From Diphasiastrum complanatum (lineage: Eukaryota; Streptophyta; Lycopodiopsida; Lycopodiales; Lycopodiaceae): DNA of 64,000 bases. The notes beneath the pieces are model-generated. The model was given only the letters and a program-made list of their open reading frames with translations, ran no database searches and was not told the DNA's origin. Location: NCBI GenBank assembly GCA_029204225.1, contig CM055100.1:26736649-26800648 (forward strand). Direction: 5' to 3'. A program made the position numbers and the translations under genes. Of the stretch, positions 1-10,922 are shown piece after piece (the first letter of the stretch is position 1; every line of letters starts with the position of its first letter).

Positions 1-507
1 CATGGGATCAATGCAAAATTTTGCATCATCACCGTTGGCTGATACTGGCAGCTGCTCCTTTGATAAATCTGCTTCCTCGATTTTGTGCACAATTTTGCTG
101 AAAGCTGATGCCTTCACATCTTCAGCAATTTTCCAATCCTTGTTCTGAAAGCTGAAGCTCATGGGTTGCATTTGGGGCCTATCTTCCCCTTTCTGAAATT
201 GTTGATTGCTTTGATTTCCAAGCTTTGCAATGAGGATTTTGCTGCTGCTGCCAATCCCCACCCCATCAGAAGAAGAAGAAAAGGATTTCACACTCACCTG
301 CAATTGAGCATGCTTTCCCCACCATATGAACCCTATGCTGAGCCCCTGCACCCCTCGGATGGTGCTCACCACAGCCACAGTGATGGCAGCAGCCAAAATA
401 AAAACCCATGTGTATCTGTATCCCACTGCATCCATCAAAGGAAAGCCCAATTCTCGGCTCCTCGCTGCCACAATTTCCAGTGGAAACTCAAAAGCAAAAG
501 CCTGCAT
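1..507 (-). CDS. 5' end of an unrecognised membrane-anchored protein gene
   Basis: On the minus strand an ATG at 507 opens a frame that stays free of stops for 169 codons to the window edge, so the gene is cut by the boundary. The product starts MQAFAFEFPLEIVAARSREL and has one clear hydrophobic segment at about residues 34-51, followed by a short basic stretch and then a Ser-, Gln- and Lys-rich hydrophilic region. This looks like a single-pass membrane protein. A strong splice donor consensus (CAG/GTGAGT on the minus strand, boundary 298/297) lies after residue 70, so the coding exon could end there, but the frame remains open and coding-like beyond it. A TATA box lies about 160 bases upstream. 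I do not recognise the family. The start is supported by the TATA box, the length of the open frame and the membrane segment; the function is unknown. Confidence 0.55.
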   Translation of the reverse strand, partial: MQAFAFEFPLEIVAARSRELGFPLMDAVGYRYTWVFILAAAITVAVVSTIRGVQGLSIGFIWWGKHAQLQVSVKSFSSSSDGVGIGSSSKILIAKLGNQSNQQFQKGEDRPQMQPMSFSFQNKDWKIAEDVKASAFSKIVHKIEEADLSKEQLPVSANGDDAKFCIDPM

Positions 508-664
508 CTTTTCTCAAGAAAATTGCTTCAGTGCCTGACTAGTGTTTCCCTTATGAACTAGCTGATTCCTAAAATAAGCCAAACCCCAGCTCAGAAAACC
601 CGATTCAGAGCAATTGTTGCAAGATCAAGATGCATTGGATCAACAGAAATAGGCCGATCTCGTG

Positions 665-674
665 GTATATATAG
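665..674 (-). promoter_or_regulatory. TATA box for the gene at 1-507
   Basis: The minus strand reads CTATATATAC here, a canonical plant TATA box. Transcription would begin about 30 bases on, near 635, giving a leader of roughly 130 bases before the ATG at 507. The distance and orientation fit that gene. Confidence 0.5.
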
Positions 675-899
675 CCAGTGCAGAAGAAGCATTCTTCTAG
701 ATTAATCAGGCTTCTAACCATGACTTGTGGGAGGCGAACCATTCATGGGATCTACAGAATATTCTATAGAACCTCTGTTATGCTGTATGGAAGGCCATAT
801 ACCCTTCCACGTGGCAATTTATCATTGGTTAAACTCTTCATTGAGCATTTAAGGTATCCTCTTCAATTTATGCTAGAATATTTTCTTGTACTTGACGTT

Positions 900-1910
900 A
901 AGTGGTGTATCTAATCCCTTCCCACAAGGGATAAAAAGGTGTTCTCTCCATCCAGCTTATAGAGTACAAACTATGCTCCAACACCTTCTCCATCCAGAGT
1001 ACAAACTATGCTCCCTCCAACTTATAGAGTACACACTACGCTCCCTAATTGTTAATCAGGTCTAGGAAAAATAGAACATTTAGGCAAGTATAACATTATA
1101 CCACAGTAACAAATCAAAAATTGATACTTATAAAGGAAAAAGGAACAATGAGCTAAGGTAAAAATCAAATATTTAATATTATTAAATAAATTGTGACTTC
1201 TCAAAAAATAAAAAACTTTAACATTTTGAAAGTTAATAACTATGACAAAAAAACAAAATCGATGTCATAAAATACATGTGGCATACATAATTAAATCTCA
1301 TTGACATTAGATTAGAAAACATACACAAATGAAAGCATGTTCAAAGAAACATATGTGCATGCGTGGTGTCTATGCATGTTGGAAGTAGCAAGCAAATGAT
1401 GTCTAATGAATATTGTTTATGAGTTGCACTTTATGGAAATCATTCTCTACTAATCTGATTTTTTTAATCAAACTCATTACATCAGCCTAATTAGCAGAAG
1501 CAATGTGGAGTGAGCTATAGGAGGCCCTTATTGCAAGCTATGTAGAGGAGCATCTACATGAAGCAAGGTAAGACGAGAGGACAAGAAGCCTCTTGAAGAG
1601 GAGAGAGCTCCATCAGTCACGGAGCAAAGCGATCCAACTCGTGTAGGCATGTTTGTTATTAAGAAATTAAAGTTTGAGCCCAGGGATAGGCAATAGGTAA
1701 CCAAGCCCTTGCTTTCAAAAAGTGGTATTTCAAATGAACTTTGACTAAAATAACTTTCATAAAGTTTATCTCTAATTCTAAAATGCATATTGTACTAATA
1801 TTGACAATTAACCAAAATATGACTAAACTTGACTAAACTAGTTAAAATTTCTCACATTACATACCTATGTAACTAGAAGTACTTCAATAACCACTATTTT
1901 TCCATTTAGT
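900..1910. other. Gene-free AT-rich spacer
   Basis: No coding exon, transposon domain or tandem array could be recognised. Short near-duplicates of a phrase around 'tccagagtacaaactatgctcc' occur at 950-1045, so a minor local duplication is present. Confidence 0.4.
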
Positions 1911-3216
1911 GTCTGGGGGGCTAAATGGCGAGTCACCCTTGGATAAGGGATACCCTTGGATTAAGGATAGGTGCCTTTGGATTAAGGTATTTGTGTCCTT
2001 GGATAAGGGCATGTAGTTGCCTATGCCTTGGATGGAGGTATGGAACCTAGTGAGTTGTTAGGAGGACCTTACCATGGGTATTGGTCATTTTCCTAGACCT
2101 TGGGCCTCAACCTTGAGCCATGATCACATAATAGGCCTTGGGCCAAAGTTAGCCATCACATAAGGGTCATGGGAAACTAGTAGGAGGGTGCACCTACTAG
2201 GGTCCCTTGATGACCCTAAATATTCCAAGAAGCTATAACCAAGAACCATAAGTTATGGAAGGTGTCTTTTGACTCACTAACTTGTGAGCCCCTTGGCCTT
2301 TCATTTGCCTCCTCAAGTTCTCATTGGCTTGTGTGGACATTCCATAGTGCTTTCGAGTGAGTCATTGGCCATCTATAAGAGAGGGAGAGGACGCCCAAAT
2401 GAGGGGAGATTTTTTGTGTTGTGGCTTGCTTCTATTCCCTAGTGGATTGCTAGTGTGTAGGGAGCATAGATTTGGCTTGCTTGCTCTTGAGAGGATCACC
2501 ATCTTTGGTATGGGACTCAGATGGGGGTGTGAAAAATAGCCTGATTTGGCAAATCTAGCCATGTAGAACATTGTAAATATTGTGTATAATTGGGTTCCAC
2601 ACATGTAAGGCCAAGATGCCACATGGCAACCCACTCCTAATGTAGGTTAGGTCAAGTCAAGAGAGTTGGTCATGTCTATTTGGTGGTCATCCCTACTTTA
2701 TAGGACCTACACCTAAGTTTAAGGTGAAAATTTGACCAACTAGCTACCTACCAAGCATAACTCTAGGATCTAGGCTAGGGTTTCATTTTAGGGAAAAAAG
2801 AGTGAGTTAACTTCCTTATTACATGCTGGAAATCCACCTAACTTCAAGAAGGAAGTCGAATTTGCTATGTATTCCAAGCTCCCATAGTGAGAAGATAGAA
2901 TATTTTTGGAGCTCATTGGCAATCTCAAGCTAGTTCACTATGTACATTGAGTTTTTGTGATCCAAATGAAACCAAATCAATTTCTACTTGTTTCTCAGCT
3001 TGAAGGCCATACTAAAGCCTGTAGTACACCCATGTGGGCTCGGATTTCAATGTTCATCAATGGTTTTGATTGTTAATGCTTGTTGTTTGTCAAATTGCCA
3101 ATCTAGATCAACTTTTTGATGACTAGTTTTTTGATAGATTGTTAAGCAAGCATCCAATTACTCTTGTGGATCTTTTGTAGATCCATTTATGGTCCTAAAG
3201 TACAGTACTTTCACAT
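1911..3216 (+). mobile_element. Probable long LTR followed by a primer-binding site
   Basis: The segment begins TGTCTGGGGG and ends TTTCACA. It is followed directly by TGATATCGAGCC (3217-3228), which resembles the initiator-tRNA-Met primer-binding site TGGTATCAGAGCC used by plant LTR elements. Bases 1935-2040 contain several imperfect copies of 'CCTTGGATAAGG'. About 190 bases (2528-2702) recur diverged at 30845-31035, which shows this is a dispersed repeat family. The 5' limit is my best guess from the TG dinucleotide; the 3' limit is better supported by the binding site. No coding region of the same element could be recognised downstream. Confidence 0.45.
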
Positions 3217-3624
3217 GATATCGAGCCAAGTAGAAGAGCATAAGCCATTGATCTAATGCAAATCCATTTTTAGCAAGTTTTGGTGCTAAAAACTAGTATT
3301 GAGTGGGCAAGCTAGAATATTGATTTTGGTGAGGAGATTTGATCCCAAACTTGGTAGGGGTCTAAATCTGTACTATCCACATGTGTGGGAATCTCTAAAT
3401 TTGTAGTTCAACCTACTTTTCAACTTAAATTGAAAATGTGTAAATGCTGGCCATTCTATTCTCAGCTTAAAAAGTCTTCCAAAAATAGAAAAATAGAAAT
3501 TATGGTAAAGCCCACCAATGTCTAGAAGCAAGAATTGGTGCTACTTAAACCACAATATCACAAAAATTTGATGGCAGATTTTGATGGAAAAAAAAAAAAA
3601 AGAGGTTTAGAGTTATCATTCTCA

Positions 3625-3660
3625 CTTTGGAAGAGGCTCTGATATCACTTTTACAACTAA
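3625..3660 (-). mobile_element. Isolated retrotransposon primer-binding-site remnant
   Basis: On the minus strand this reads AAAAGTGATATCAGAGCC, matching the initiator-tRNA-Met binding site of plant LTR elements. It implies an LTR at higher coordinates, but I cannot delimit it. It is probably a scrap of the nested copia sequences around it. Confidence 0.35.
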
Positions 3661-3931
3661 GAAGAGCAGCCCACCAAGCCTTTGAGTTGATGTCCACCAA
3701 TGTCTCCAAAAGCCCTCCAATATGTCTCTCCTCCAATGCTCCTAAGATCCTTAACACGATGACATTTGTTTTGGGACTTTGACCTTAAAAAGAGTAATCT
3801 TTTTTGCTGTTTTTTAAATTCTCTAATTTTGTTTTTAAAAAAAGCCAAAAAATGCATATTTTAAATAAAGAACTACAAGTTTTTTGTTGCAAACTTCATA
3901 AAACCATTATAATTACAAATGAAATAATAAT

Positions 3932-4605
3932 TCAAGAGAACAAATGATTTTTGAAACTCGAAATCCCATTGAAATACAAAATAACTTTTATATTTGCACA
4001 TTCTTTTTTTTTAAGTACATTTAAGGAATTTTCACTGATGCCTCTCAATTCAGAACTTGACATATTCTCAACACTCTCGTTTTCAGTTGATGAAGTGGAA
4101 GACCCGTCTTCTTCATCAGAGTCAACTGGCATGTCTTCCTCAGAATCCGCGTCTAATGTTGACAAAAAACCTTGTAAATCTCTGTTGATAACAAGTAGAG
4201 GATGATGGGTTTTCAAGTATCCAGGTCGTTCTTTCAATATAGATATTGTTGATTTTTGTAGATGATTGGTCATTGTTAATCCAAAATTAAATGCCAAAAC
4301 ATCTACATGCTGTGAATTCAAATCATCGACTCTTGGTTGATTTTTTTTGGCAATCTCTTTCTCTTGCCCTTTGGATCTTCTTGCAACATTTCAAGTTCGT
4401 ACCTTCCCAAAAAAGCATTCGTTGAAGTGGTGCGCAACCAATGGACACGTAGTACTTTTGTTTGATTGCTATTTTGAATAAAACCAAGTACTTTGGCAAT
4501 CCAAAATGGATGTCTTTCATTGTTTTTTGAAGCTAGAAGTGCAACAAGGCTTCCAATTTGGATTTCATTCAAATCACCGCGCCATTTCATTTCTCTTGTT
4601 GTCAG
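3932..4605 (-). pseudogene. Unrecognised frame with a PFWIAKVL-type domain and acidic tail
   Basis: Two overlapping minus-strand frames (4590-4318 and 4321-3932) seem to be one broken protein. The first part contains HPFWIAKVLGF, then VHWL and GRYELE, a pattern that resembles small beta-rich BAH/chromo-like segments found in some transposon and nuclear proteins. The second part has an acidic Ser/Glu/Asp tract near SEEDMPVDSDEEDG. It lies immediately after a copia integrase fragment that stops matching copia at about 4605, so this is foreign sequence joined to the element. It could be a captured host fragment or part of a DNA transposon; I cannot name the family. Confidence 0.35.
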
Positions 4606-6424
4606 ACCTCAGTGCTTTAATTCTTTTACCAGTTTGATTTTTTGCATGCTCTTTGAATTGTCGAAACTTGTTGAAAGCCTCCGATTTATGCTTAATAAAA
4701 TAAATCGCTGTTCTTTTTAAATATTCGTCAATAAAGGTAATAAAATACTTTGCATCGAGCAATGACAAAATTTGCATTGGACCACATAAACTTGAATGAA
4801 CAACGTCTATCAAATCTTTTGTTGTATGCCTATGACTCGATCGAAAGGGAATCCTAGTCTGCTGTCCAAGGATGCAACTATGACAGACAAGGAAGTCAAC
4901 TTTGTCAAATGGATAGTCGAGATCAAATGCTAGAGATCATTAAGACATGTATGAAACAGATGTATGATTTAAGTTTCCTAATTAATGATGTCATAGTAAT
5001 GGTTTATTGACAAGAACAAAGGTTTTCAATGCTTGACTAGTATCAGAATAACAATGTGCCAATCTATATAAGTTTCCATGCCTCTTGCCGAGTACAAGGA
5101 TCTTACTTTTCCTATCGATAATTCGGCATTAATTAGACTCGAACTCTACCTTATGACCTAAATCAGTGATTCTACTTACCGATAGCAGATTTGTAGAAAG
5201 TTTAGGAACATACAAAACATTTTATAGTAGTTTGAATTAATCATGCTAGAATTTCAATCTAATAGTATCGTCACCTTCGATAGTGTGAGTGCTATTGTCG
5301 CCAAGATGAACATATCTTATTGTACTGTAAGGCGTAGAGTGAAAATGATCACGATGATTGTTCATATGTTGAGTAGCTCCAGAATCTGGAAACCAAGAAT
5401 TATCCACTAGTGCCTTTTGGTCTTTGACCATAAATACTCCTTCGTCCATGTCGAGATTGGGAGATGTTGTGACTGCATTCACTTGTTGATCTGCTTCATT
5501 GTTGGCATTCTTTGTTTTTAATACCATGCAATCTTGGATCTCATGATTAGTGCATTTGCAATACTTATAAAACATCTTCTTCCTCGACTGTTCTCTGCTT
5601 CTGTCGTTTTAAGCCTTTGTTGAAACATAGAGCTTGAGATGATGAAGTCGATGAAGGGTCTTGACTTCTCCGATTATCTTCTTGCAACAACATAATGATA
5701 ACTCTAGCAAGAGTTAAATCTGAGTGTGTCAATATGATCATCACCCAATTCTCATATGTAGAGGGCAAGCTTGAAAGCAATGTCATGATTGTGTCTATGA
5801 CTGATCCGAAAGTGGCCATCTATTACAAGAGATTCTTAAACTGGTTAACGTGATTTTGAAGTGAATCACCATTTGACATCTTGAGAGTGAAGGATTTTCT
5901 TCGTAGATGTAACTTAGAAGTTACATCCCTCACATCATATAGTGCGCTCAGAATGTCCCATACTTCTTTCGAAGTTTGAGCTTCAGATATGTGGCCAATT
6001 TGAGTGTCTGATATATTGAGAATAATAAACACAAAAGCTTTACCATCCTTCGATTTCCACTTCGAGTCGGTTGTCTTGTATTCAGGCTTCTCTTCTGTAC
6101 TATGGCAACATCCCACAACTCATTGGCAATTAGCAAGGTCTTCATCTTAAATTTTCACAAGTAGTAATTGGATCCATTCAGCTTATCTGCGATAAGACCG
6201 ACTTTACTCTGAGAATTCATCTGGAACTATAGTTTCTCGATATATAGATGTCGTGAAGAGAGAGATACCGTGATGCACTACAATTGGAAATCAACTATCT
6301 AGTATTGAAATTTGATACTACAAATTGAAGAATATGATACTGTGAAAAGTATCTAATGATATCAATTTGATATCACAAACAATACCAAGTATTAGAGCTA
6401 TGATATAACAGATCGCTCTGATAT
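4605..6424 (-). mobile_element. Ty1/copia internal region, gag to integrase, decayed
   Basis: Read on the minus strand, the order is primer-binding site (TGATATCAGAGC ending at about 6413), gag (about 6145-5580, with a frameshift near 5950-6116 and another near 5820), a degraded zinc knuckle (YCKCTNHEIQDC near 5560-5520), aspartic protease (WFPDSGATQHM near 5400), a stop-riddled pre-integrase region (5240-4815), and integrase (SSLCGPM to ALRSDN, 4813-4610). Integrase ends abruptly where the unrelated frame at 3932-4605 begins, and no reverse transcriptase follows. Several frames are needed, so the element is dead. Family assignment rests on gag-protease-integrase order and the DSGA and CGPM motifs. 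Confidence 0.75.
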
Positions 6425-6800
6425 CATGAAGGTAATAGCATATTAAATAATAAAGGATAGATTGATTCAACATGAAACAGATGATGATGAGCACAAGACA
6501 ACTGTGGATAGAAACCGCATACTCTAAGCTATCTCTGAGTAACTGAAGATCTCTGTCTGAATTTGCACTTCCGTTGATAAGCAGTAAGCGCTAATAGAAA
6601 ATTTTTAAATGAACTCTAAAAAATTGAGCTAGAATGCTCAAGAGTGTTCAAGCTTGAGAGCTTGAGAGAGCTGCTAAATTCTACTTCAATACATTGCATG
6701 AATGAATGAAATAATAGACGTATGATCAACTATTTATACTAAGCAAAAACGGGTGTCCAATAGGACAACTAATTAGGTCGTAGCCAGTTGGCCATAGTGA
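6425..6800 (-). mobile_element. 5' LTR of the minus-strand copia element (approximate)
   Basis: On the minus strand the sequence ends TACCTTCA immediately before the primer-binding site TGATATCAGAGC, as an LTR should. A TATA box (AGTATAAATAG on the minus strand) lies near 6736-6746. The upstream limit is not resolved; it falls before the separate plus-strand RT fragment that starts near 7008. Confidence 0.5.
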
Positions 6801-7007
6801 GTTGGCATCCATCTATCCAGTTAATACTTCCTGAAAATTTACTTGTGGAATCCAACTGTGAGCGATTTCCCTATATTTATGTAGACTATGTAGAAACATG
6901 CATAAAACTGCAGAGCTAGATAATGGAGAAGACCAACACTTTATGGCTTGAAACAATAAAAAAGAGATTGGTTTCATAGGATTAACACATTTTTCATCCA
7001 CCATGGT

Positions 7008-8060
7008 TTCAAACCAAGCACTGCCGATTCTAACGTCTATTTCAAGTCAGTGCAACATTCTTTCATTACCATCACCTTGTATGTCGATGATACATTGTTT
7101 TTCAGCAACAGTACCAATCAAGTGAAGGATGCTAAAAACAAATGTTGTCTTTCGAATCTGACATGACCGATCTGGGTGAGGCTCACTATTGTCTTGGAAT
7201 TCAAATCCACAGAGACAGAGAAAGAGACGGCTGATTTACATCACTCAACAATGGTATCTTCATAATACTCTTATCAGATATAATCTGATTAATTGCAAAG
7301 AAGCTCACTCACCAATAGATTCAGTCCTACGACTGTTGACACAGACCAATGTCCTCAGACAAAGTAAGAAAAGGAGCGAATGGGAGAGTGTCTGTATCAG
7401 TCGATACTTGGCTCTCTCATGTATGCAATGGTCTATACAAGACCTGATATTGCTTTTGCAGTTAGCTCACTAAGCCAATTCTAATCTTGGCATCATCCAT
7501 TGGAAGGCTCTTATAAGAGTCATGAGATACATTCGAGCTACAACGGACTTGTGCATCTACTATGGAGAAGTTACACAACGACAATCTTCATCAGCTAAGT
7601 GGATTTTCAAATGCAAGTTGGGGAGGAGGTGTAGATACTCGTAAATCCACATCTAGATTCACATTCTTCTTCAACAGCGATCCTATCTCTTGGAATAGTC
7701 GTAAGCAAACCTCTATTGCTCTCTCATCCATAGAAGCATAATAAATTGCTGCCTCTCAAGCTATTAAGGAAGCAATTTGGTTGAGAAATTTAATATCAGA
7801 TATTAGTCTGAATTAGTACACTTCTACAATCATGTTTGTGATAATCAGAGTGCCATTGCCTTATTGGCCAACCCTAGATTTCACTCTAGGAGTAAGCACA
7901 TTGAGATTCGATATCACTATGTGAGGAGTAAGGTTATTGACAGAGAGATAAGCTTAACATACTATCGGACGCAAAACATGATCGTAGATATGTTTACCAA
8001 GGCTTTGGACATTGATGCACACAACAAATTTTGTGCATTGCTTAGTCTAAAGATCGCCAC
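7008..8060 (+). mobile_element. Ty1/copia reverse transcriptase and RNase H relic
   Basis: Stitching across frames shows copia RT from the palm (TLYVDDTLFFS near 7075-7105) through the 'LGSLMYAMVYTRPDIAFAVSSLSQF' region (7408-7480) into RNase H, ending with NPRFHSRSKHIEIRYHYVR and MIVDMFTKALD (7873-8010). Many stops and frameshifts interrupt it. It is on the opposite strand to the copia gag-integrase piece beside it, so it comes from a different insertion. Bases 8060-8870 may contain its 3' LTR, but I could not define the ends. Confidence 0.75.
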
Positions 8061-9029
8061 CTTCATGTACATACATTTGCTCAGTTGTAAATTGTATATA
8101 GTTGATCATTATAATCAATTGATTAATAAGCAAAAAGATTACAACCAAACTAGATAGACTGATTTCATATACGCTCGAGCGCTCATAGACACTGAGATGA
8201 CAACTTATTAGAGACAGACACAGTAGATGCTTTCAAGCATTGATTCTTTCTTTCAGACTGATTGTCAGAATAAGCTCATAGCTGTTATAGATCATAGTTA
8301 GCTTTGTGAGCCCGCAATTACGTCCGCTATTGTCTTGTGCTCACCAACATCATCTGAATTGTATTTCTATACATTTTATTTGAATAAATTATTGTCTAGT
8401 TTTGCATTCAGATTCTGTTAGTGTTGCATGTTTTTCGCTTTCTGTCTGACTCTCTTATTGTTTTGTTTGACTGCCTGCTCTTCCGCTTCCGCGTAAACAC
8501 AATTAAACTCTATTTTGTGTTCTCGTCTACTGTTGTAGTAGTGCACGCACTAAGGAAATCAATTGAACATTGCTTTCATGTAGTAGTAGGATCGTTCCGA
8601 TCCGACTGCTTGACTCATTTGAATCCACAGATTCCATTTTCCCCGACAAAAAAAATCTTTTTTTTCAAACTCAAATGTAACTTCATCCTCAACTCTCATA
8701 GGCCCAATTTTAAAGTAAAATCTTTTGGGAGTCCAAGAAGAATCCTTTGATTAGAAACTCTCGAGTCCAAGAAAAACCCTTGATAAAAAAAAAAATTCTT
8801 TTTGTCTATCGATGAAGTCTCAAGTTATACCAGTCCAACACTTCGACTAGAAGAGAAATAGCTAGGCTTTGAGTTTTTGTCAAGTCACTTTCAAATATAT
8901 TCTCTTTCAAATGATCTTTGTGCCACTCAAGCAAATGTTCCAATTTTTCTCCCTATCTCCCTATCTGGTTATATTTGTTTCAATTCATGCTGTAACAAAG
9001 TAGCATTAGGGTATGACATAATCTTTTGT
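8061..9029. other. Unassigned sequence between copia and hAT relics
   Basis: No convincing gene is present. It probably contains copia 3' sequence at its left, and it shows short poly-A and poly-T tracts near 8645-8665 and 8788-8800. The frame at 8421-8750 has no recognisable motif and low-complexity composition. Confidence 0.3.
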
Positions 9030-10371
9030 TTTCTAAACAGTGAGATTCTCAAGAGGGCACTTGCAGTTGTGGACTTCGTCACATGCAAGCGCCGCACCAC
9101 AGCCCTTTTTCGCACATTCACCAAGTAAGATGCTACTTATTTTTTGGCTCATTTATAGTTATGTTGCACACGCCAATAATTCCAGGGTTCACGATTTAGG
9201 GATGCATTGGGGTTTTCATGTGTTCCTCTTATTCCATTTTTTAATGCAGGCTCAACTTGAAGAAGCCTGCTCGCACCCGCTTCGCCTACCAGTTCATCAT
9301 GCTCGAGCGGCTACACCGGCTCAAGGGTGATTTGCGGCGCATGGCTACTTCTGCAGAGTTCACGACCATGGACCTGTCTCAGACCCTGGAGGGCTTGGCA
9401 TTCCACGAGATCCTCTTCATGGAGCCCTTCTGGATTGATATGCAGTAGCTCATGGACGTCATGCACCCCATCTACTATGTTCCGAGGCTCGTTGATCGCG
9501 AGGGGTGCACGATGGGCCTCATATACGAGTTCATGGACCGCATAGGCGAGTCTCTCTAGCATTCTGAGCTAGACCCTGCCAGGTATAACTTTTCTCGTCT
9601 CATGAACTTTCCTTCCATTCGCACTCTATTTCGTACTGGTGCCGCAACACGGAATTATGTAATTGTTGCTTCCACATGGTATGTTCCACAAGTTGAAGCC
9701 TATTAGGCGGTTGTGGTGACGACGATGAGATAAGTTTCACTGGCCGATTCACAGTGTAGCTCACATAATGCATCAGCTGTTTCAGAGCGAGCGGCAGTAC
9801 GACGATGGTGAGCTGCGTGCAGATTGGTTCTCATACATTCGCCTCCTTAACAGTGACACTGGTTTCCGCAGCAAGCTCGAGCAGCAGAGGCTGAGTTACA
9901 AGTAAACTCTTGCTCTACCCCCCACTCACTCGCTCAATTCAACTTCTTTTCGCTCGCTCAATTGCACTCACGCACAACGTTACTCAATTTCAGGCACTCA
10001 TGCCTGGGGTTGTTCGGCGAGGACCTTGCTACTATCCGAGAGAACAAGCTTATGCCTGTATCATGGTGGGATAGCTACGGCGCTGGACAGACAGAGCTGA
10101 GGACGCTCGTGTTCCGAGTCTTGTCACATGTATGTTATCTAGTCTCATTCATCTAAACAGTTTTCGCATTGTCTCTATAAGACCGCAACTCACTCGAGTG
10201 GCTGCCAATTAATGCAGGATTGTTCTGCTTGCGTGTGCGAGCGGAATTGGTCAACGTTCAGCCTTGTTCACACGAACAGACAGAACCGCCTCACGACCGA
10301 GCGATGCAATGACTTGGTGTACTGCAACACCAACACCATGGTGGTTCGACGCATCACGGACATCATTTGAG
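9030..10371 (+). pseudogene. hAT-superfamily transposase, spliced, 5'-truncated copy
   Basis: Five exon-like blocks separated by short introns resemble the 3' half of a plant hAT (DUF659-type) transposase. They are about 9041-9126 (ending K/gtaag), 9248-9582 (after ..tgcag, ending AR/gtata), about 9720-9903 (IHSVAHIMHQL), 9992-10129 (GLFGEDLATIRENKLMPVSWW) and about 10218-10371. The last block carries the hAT dimerisation signature CSACVCERNWSTFSLVHTNR and ends with a TGA at 10369-10371. Each block has a counterpart in the minus-strand copy at 13200-16010, with the same exon order. The start of the gene is missing and there are in-frame stops (near 9447 and 9558), so it is not functional. It lies about 550 bases upstream of the PrmA start codon. 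Confidence 0.75.
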
Positions 10372-10858
10372 TTTAGCTAAAGATACTTTCATTCTATACA
10401 CGTGGCAAAAGATAAAATTCCCCCAAAGATCATATTTTAAAATCAATTCAAATTCTAAATTTAAAAAGAACAAATGAGCACATCAGCTGTTACAAACCTG
10501 GCCATATAAAAGATGTGCGAAAATGCATGAAGTGATGAGAGAGGCTGTTAACTTAATGCTGCATTTTGCCACGCCACTAGGTTTTATGGGGCTAAAAGAT
10601 TAAAAGACATTTACAAATAAAACTAGGTAATTTCAAATATCATGAGAATATTTGCCTTAGCATGTGCTTTAAATAAACAATAAAATTATTGTACATGCTT
10701 TTTGGTATTATCAACTAGTGGAGTGGAATCACAGAGAAATGAAAATGAAAAACCAAGACATTGCAGTTTAAGAATGAAAACTAAAAAGAGAAATCATTTA
10801 AATGCTCAAACCAAACTAGGAGTAACACCGTAGCCTAAAGTGGGGTAGAAATAGGGAG
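10372..10858 (+). promoter_or_regulatory. PrmA upstream region
   Basis: This AT-rich stretch separates the hAT transposase stop from the PrmA leader. No convincing element beyond short A/T tracts was identified. The PrmA promoter should lie here or in the adjoining TA repeat, but no separate canonical TATA box could be assigned with confidence. Confidence 0.3.
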
Positions 10859-10859
10859 T

Positions 10860-10861
10860 GC

Positions 10862-10919
<58 letters not shown>
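10860..10919 (+). repeat. Compound (TA)n(GA)n microsatellite in the PrmA leader
   Basis: A (TA)n tract (about 10861-10880) runs straight into a (GA)n tract (about 10881-10918) that ends only about three bases before the PrmA ATG. The TA part could serve as a TATA-like element. GA/CT repeats in 5' leaders are common in plant genes, but this one practically abuts the start codon. Confidence 0.85.

Positions 10920-10921
<2 letters not shown>

Positions 10922-10922
<1 letters not shown>

Noticed and set aside
166-561. 131-codon plus-strand frame
   Set aside because: It is antisense to the TATA-linked minus-strand gene and has a His/Pro-rich composition typical of a shadow frame.
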